Position numbers and translations under genes: made by a program
Notes under the pieces: generated by a model
Told to the model about the DNA's origin: nothing
The model's input: only the letters and a program-made list of their open reading frames with translations
The model's database searches: none
In this document: piece by piece, positions 60,701 through 64,000 of the stretch
How the letters are laid out: the number at the start of each line of letters is the position of its first letter
Numbering within the stretch: the stretch's first letter is position 1
Source: Acanthopleura granulata
Taxonomy: Eukaryota; Mollusca; Polyplacophora; Chitonida; Chitonidae
Assembly (NCBI GenBank): GCA_016165875.1
Contig: JABBOT010000004.1
Span: 10,436,762 to 10,500,761, forward strand
DNA: 64,000 bases
Direction of reading: 5' to 3'

Positions 60701-60959
60701 GTGTACCCCGAAGCTCTCAGATAGACTGTACTGATGTCTCTGTGGCCAACGTGGAACAATACACATGGGCCTTAACAGTTGTCGCGCCATACTGACCAGT
60801 GTTAGCGTGTGTATCTCACAAAACCTGCGCACACTGAAACTTTCCTTGCAGTGGAATTGTTATCTAAGTACAGATCCTACGGTCTTACTGTTGTGTGTTA
60901 TAACAAGAAATGGAGATGCCCCTGTTAAATCGACTGGACTTCCATGTTATCTGTGAGTA

Positions 60960-63900
60960 AAATCAATCTGGTTTTTGTGTCACACTTTACAGCCGCGCAT
61001 ACATACACCAATATAAACCGTTATTTAAAATTGTGCAGTCGTATCTGCGAATTAAGCAAAGTGTAATATGTTGACGTATAGTTGATATATAAATGTATAT
61101 AAATGCTAAAACTTAAAAAAGAAATATTAACTACACACCGGCCGTGGATCAGTTCAGCTTAGTTTAGCGTTTCTTATCACCATCTAGATTTGATAAACAC
61201 CGTGTCCGCAAACGATAATTGAAACTGTTTAATACAGTAATGCAAAGAAGATTATATTCCTAACGTACTCAGGCAGTGTGCCCATCGACTAGTGTTAACC
61301 TCTGAAACGAGTGTTACCGCCATGTGCTGTGTTCGTGTTGTCCACATCTTACATGATTGTGCACAATAGGTGGCATGTTTATAGCAGTAGAGCTGCCTTG
61401 AACTGAGTAAATCCACGTGTTGTTAATACTTCCATACGCCTAAAGTGGACGTGTCAGTTAGCCTTTGCTGATTGAAGACTTTGAAGGCTTATTTCTTGGT
61501 AGGATTTGAATTACTACCAAGATGATCTAGTCGTAGTTCTGTACTAAACTAAAAAAATTGATTACTGTATAGTAGAATTGGTATGTATGGTTACACACAA
61601 CCGCTGAACTCCTCAATTACCAACTTCATTGTTGTACGTCTTAAAAATAATTCAATTTCATCACTTATATAAACTATTAGCTTGGTTACAAGCCAAATGC
61701 AGGAATATTTGATCATGAAGAGTATTGATTTGTACAAAACACAAATTTAAGGCGTGTATAAAAGAAATTAAGTAAAAAAATGGTACTTTCGCAATTCAAG
61801 ATTGAACTTTCTGTCGGGTTCCACTTACATATAAGCTCTTTTATTCATCTGCATGGGTATAACAGTTTGCTTGAGTATGCAACCGAACGTATAACTACAG
61901 TAACTTGGTAGTGAAAGAGACACGAAGGAATGCTCCTCTTTCCCTGAGGAGATTGGTTACAGTTGATTTACGATTTGTTTTAACCACATGTTGAAGTCTG
62001 CACGTTATTTGTTCCACATACCGTGTACGTGTCAGCTTGATTTGTTCAACCGTTTATGGTTATTAAACTTAACAACACCGGTATGTATAAGCAGCTGATG
62101 CATGTGGCGTTTCAGTATAATACCTCTCCCCACACCTCCAGCACTGCATGCTGCGACTCCTACCCAGCCACTGGGTAGTGGGGCTGTTATTTGTGTTCAA
62201 TGTTGGCAGATGTGAAAAACCGGCAACACATGCAGGCCTACCTCTTGTCAGTACCGCCCACCCATTTAAACATTTCTCAGCACCCCCTCCCTCCCTCCCT
62301 CGGCTGATTACTTGCGTTACGTCTTCCGTTACACGGCACCGTACTATGCGGCAGTCTCTCTTCCCTTCTAAGAAAAGTGAGTTTTCTAGATAACAAATGT
62401 AGCCAAAGGTTATATTTACGAACTCCACCATCTTCTGAAATAAGTACACAAATTTAATATAGACAAGTAGGGGGGAGAACTCTGAAGAGTCAAATCATAA
62501 TGCTTATGACAGGTCACTCGATCACCCTGTTTAAAACGTCTTTTGTCCGGCTTCATTTTCAGTCAATGACATTAAATAACATTTTACAAGACACTTTAAA
62601 TTTAGACCTATTTTCCATTCCCGACCTATTATTTCAGTGTGGCATATAGAAACCTCATCATGTACATACAGAGAAGTTTGAATTGCTCTACTTTTGTCTG
62701 AGCGATCAATATCCAGGAGGTTTATGGAATTGTTACACTTGTAATCCAATGCAGGTGCACCATAAAGAATGGCCCAGCGTGAGATGCACCACTTTCAAGA
62801 AAGGTCTTGAGTAAAGGTTGGACATTTTCGAAAGCTAATCTGTCGGCTGACCTTAATCCGCCTCTAGAATTATAATCCCTTCTCAAGGAAAACAGCCAAC
62901 ATACGTTAATAGGATTATAGACCTGGTCATTATTTCTTTTCACTAGAGCCACTCTGTTCTACCAAGATGGGTTCAAAAAATATAATTCTTCCAAAACCGT
63001 GGTCTTGTGCCATCCACGGTGAAATGCCACAGAACAGAACTGTGAGTGTATGCAAGTTACTACTGCATGTTCAGGTGGCGTATATTCTAAACCTTACGAC
63101 TTACTATTCGATTAATAGTGTATGCCAAGTAGACAAACTGGCGGCTATACTCCAATCAGTGTTCTTAATTCAACGACAGTAAGTATAGGCCTACATGTAT
63201 GCATCCTGAATGAAACGTTATCATGAAAAATGCGGGGAATATGCCACCTTGTAATGGCATTGTATGTAGGTATTATTTCTGATGTTTTTCATCACAGTGT
63301 TTCTTCTCACCTTGAAAAGCAAAACATATTTTGATGTTCACTTAAGTAACTAGGTGCGAAAAAGTATCTGAACGCGATAAAGCCAGGATTGTACTACTTA
63401 TTTATACCAATGCTACGTACAATATTCGGTCCAACGAAAAACTAAGCCAGTCATGTTTAAAACATAAATTAGACATAAAGTCTAATTCTGTAAGGTTCAT
63501 TTGTCAGGAAAGAAGATCCTTTTGCACCTGAACACATGCAGTTGAAAAGTTATGTACCAACGGTGAATTTCAGAGTTTATAAATCCTGAATGATACTGTG
63601 CTTGAGATATTTTAAATGACTGTAGTCAACCAACCTGTAGGTCGATGAGTAAACATCAGGTTTGTGTCTTAGGTGTTTATGTAATAATTTTCAACAGTCC
63701 CATTCTTCTTTTTTCTTGTGCTTTACTCCTTTTAACAGCGCCGCTTTGGGGAAATAAAAAATATGAGCTGAAGTTAACTGAACTAAACATGACTAAATTT
63801 ACCTGTTAATGTGTTGTTCCTAATATTATCGATCTCGTGCCGATGGGCCATTGCTAGTTGGTACTTGCAAATGTCATTAATTTAATTAAGGGTAATTTAT

Positions 63901-64000
63901 GCAAAATATAACGATTTGCAGTCAATGTCATGTAAAAAAACATTGTACAGTGAGTTCTGTCAACCAAATCAAGGCAAAGATTGCTACACTTTTACATGTA
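60960..64000. other. Right-edge region, no gene called
   Basis: A 62069-62449 (-) frame and a + frame at 62148 with a signal-peptide-like start overlap in a C-rich stretch (CCCTCCCTCCCTCC at about 62284). They compete for the same DNA and neither has support. Frames at 62531-62952 (-) are unidentified. Confidence 0.35.

Noticed and set aside
1..64000. CRISPR arrays, bacterial operons or integrated prophage
   Set aside because: No regularly spaced conserved repeats with unique spacers. Introns, SINEs and low gene density mark this as animal nuclear DNA.

Overview
The window is animal nuclear DNA, most likely from a mollusc or another lophotrochozoan. It is AT-rich, its genes are split by GT-AG introns, and it carries many decayed interspersed elements. 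One SINE family has a tRNA-like head, a conserved central block and a tail ending in a CGGCGTAAAACACCAATCAA motif followed by (AAAT)n. I associate that tail with molluscan SINEs from memory only; no database was searched.

The only genes I can reconstruct with confidence are two paralogous GMC-family FAD-dependent oxidoreductases (choline/glucose-dehydrogenase-like). GMC-A is on the + strand (10904-21180, 11 coding exons, 578 aa). GMC-B is on the - strand (25686-30530, 11 coding exons, 573 aa). They lie tail to tail, 4.5 kb apart. Nine of the 11 exons have identical lengths in both genes (55, 209, 190, 129, 122, 161, 178, 220 and 145 bp), and the other two differ by 6 and 9 bp, whole codons. 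Both keep the dinucleotide-binding motif, GMC signature 1 and the catalytic His and Asn. They therefore look like an inverted duplication with both copies intact. GMC-A has much larger introns, one invaded by ATCGAT-rich inverted repeats and one by a 39-bp minisatellite that appears to be an amplified copy of its own exon-10 end plus splice donor.

Layout. 1-2.9 kb: diverged direct repeats, a possible decayed coding block and a short C2H2 zinc-finger exon (-). 2.9-5.6 kb: decayed coding-like stretches. 6.5-7.15 kb: a frameshifted PIF/Harbinger transposase relic (-). 7.4-10.9 kb: a tail-only SINE and two copies of an unnamed ~300-bp dispersed repeat. 10.9-30.5 kb: the GMC pair. 30.5-38 kb: largely gene-free, with a 22-bp pyrimidine-rich minisatellite at 33 kb inside a direct repeat. 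38.3-40.1 kb: a possible two-exon gene of unknown function. 40-64 kb: mostly repeats (SINE copies, more dispersed-repeat copies, 41-bp and 42-bp minisatellites, a TA microsatellite) with a few isolated long open frames I cannot identify.

No tRNA, rRNA, CRISPR array or operon was seen. No novel multigene system is evident. The most unusual item is the splice-donor minisatellite in GMC-A.
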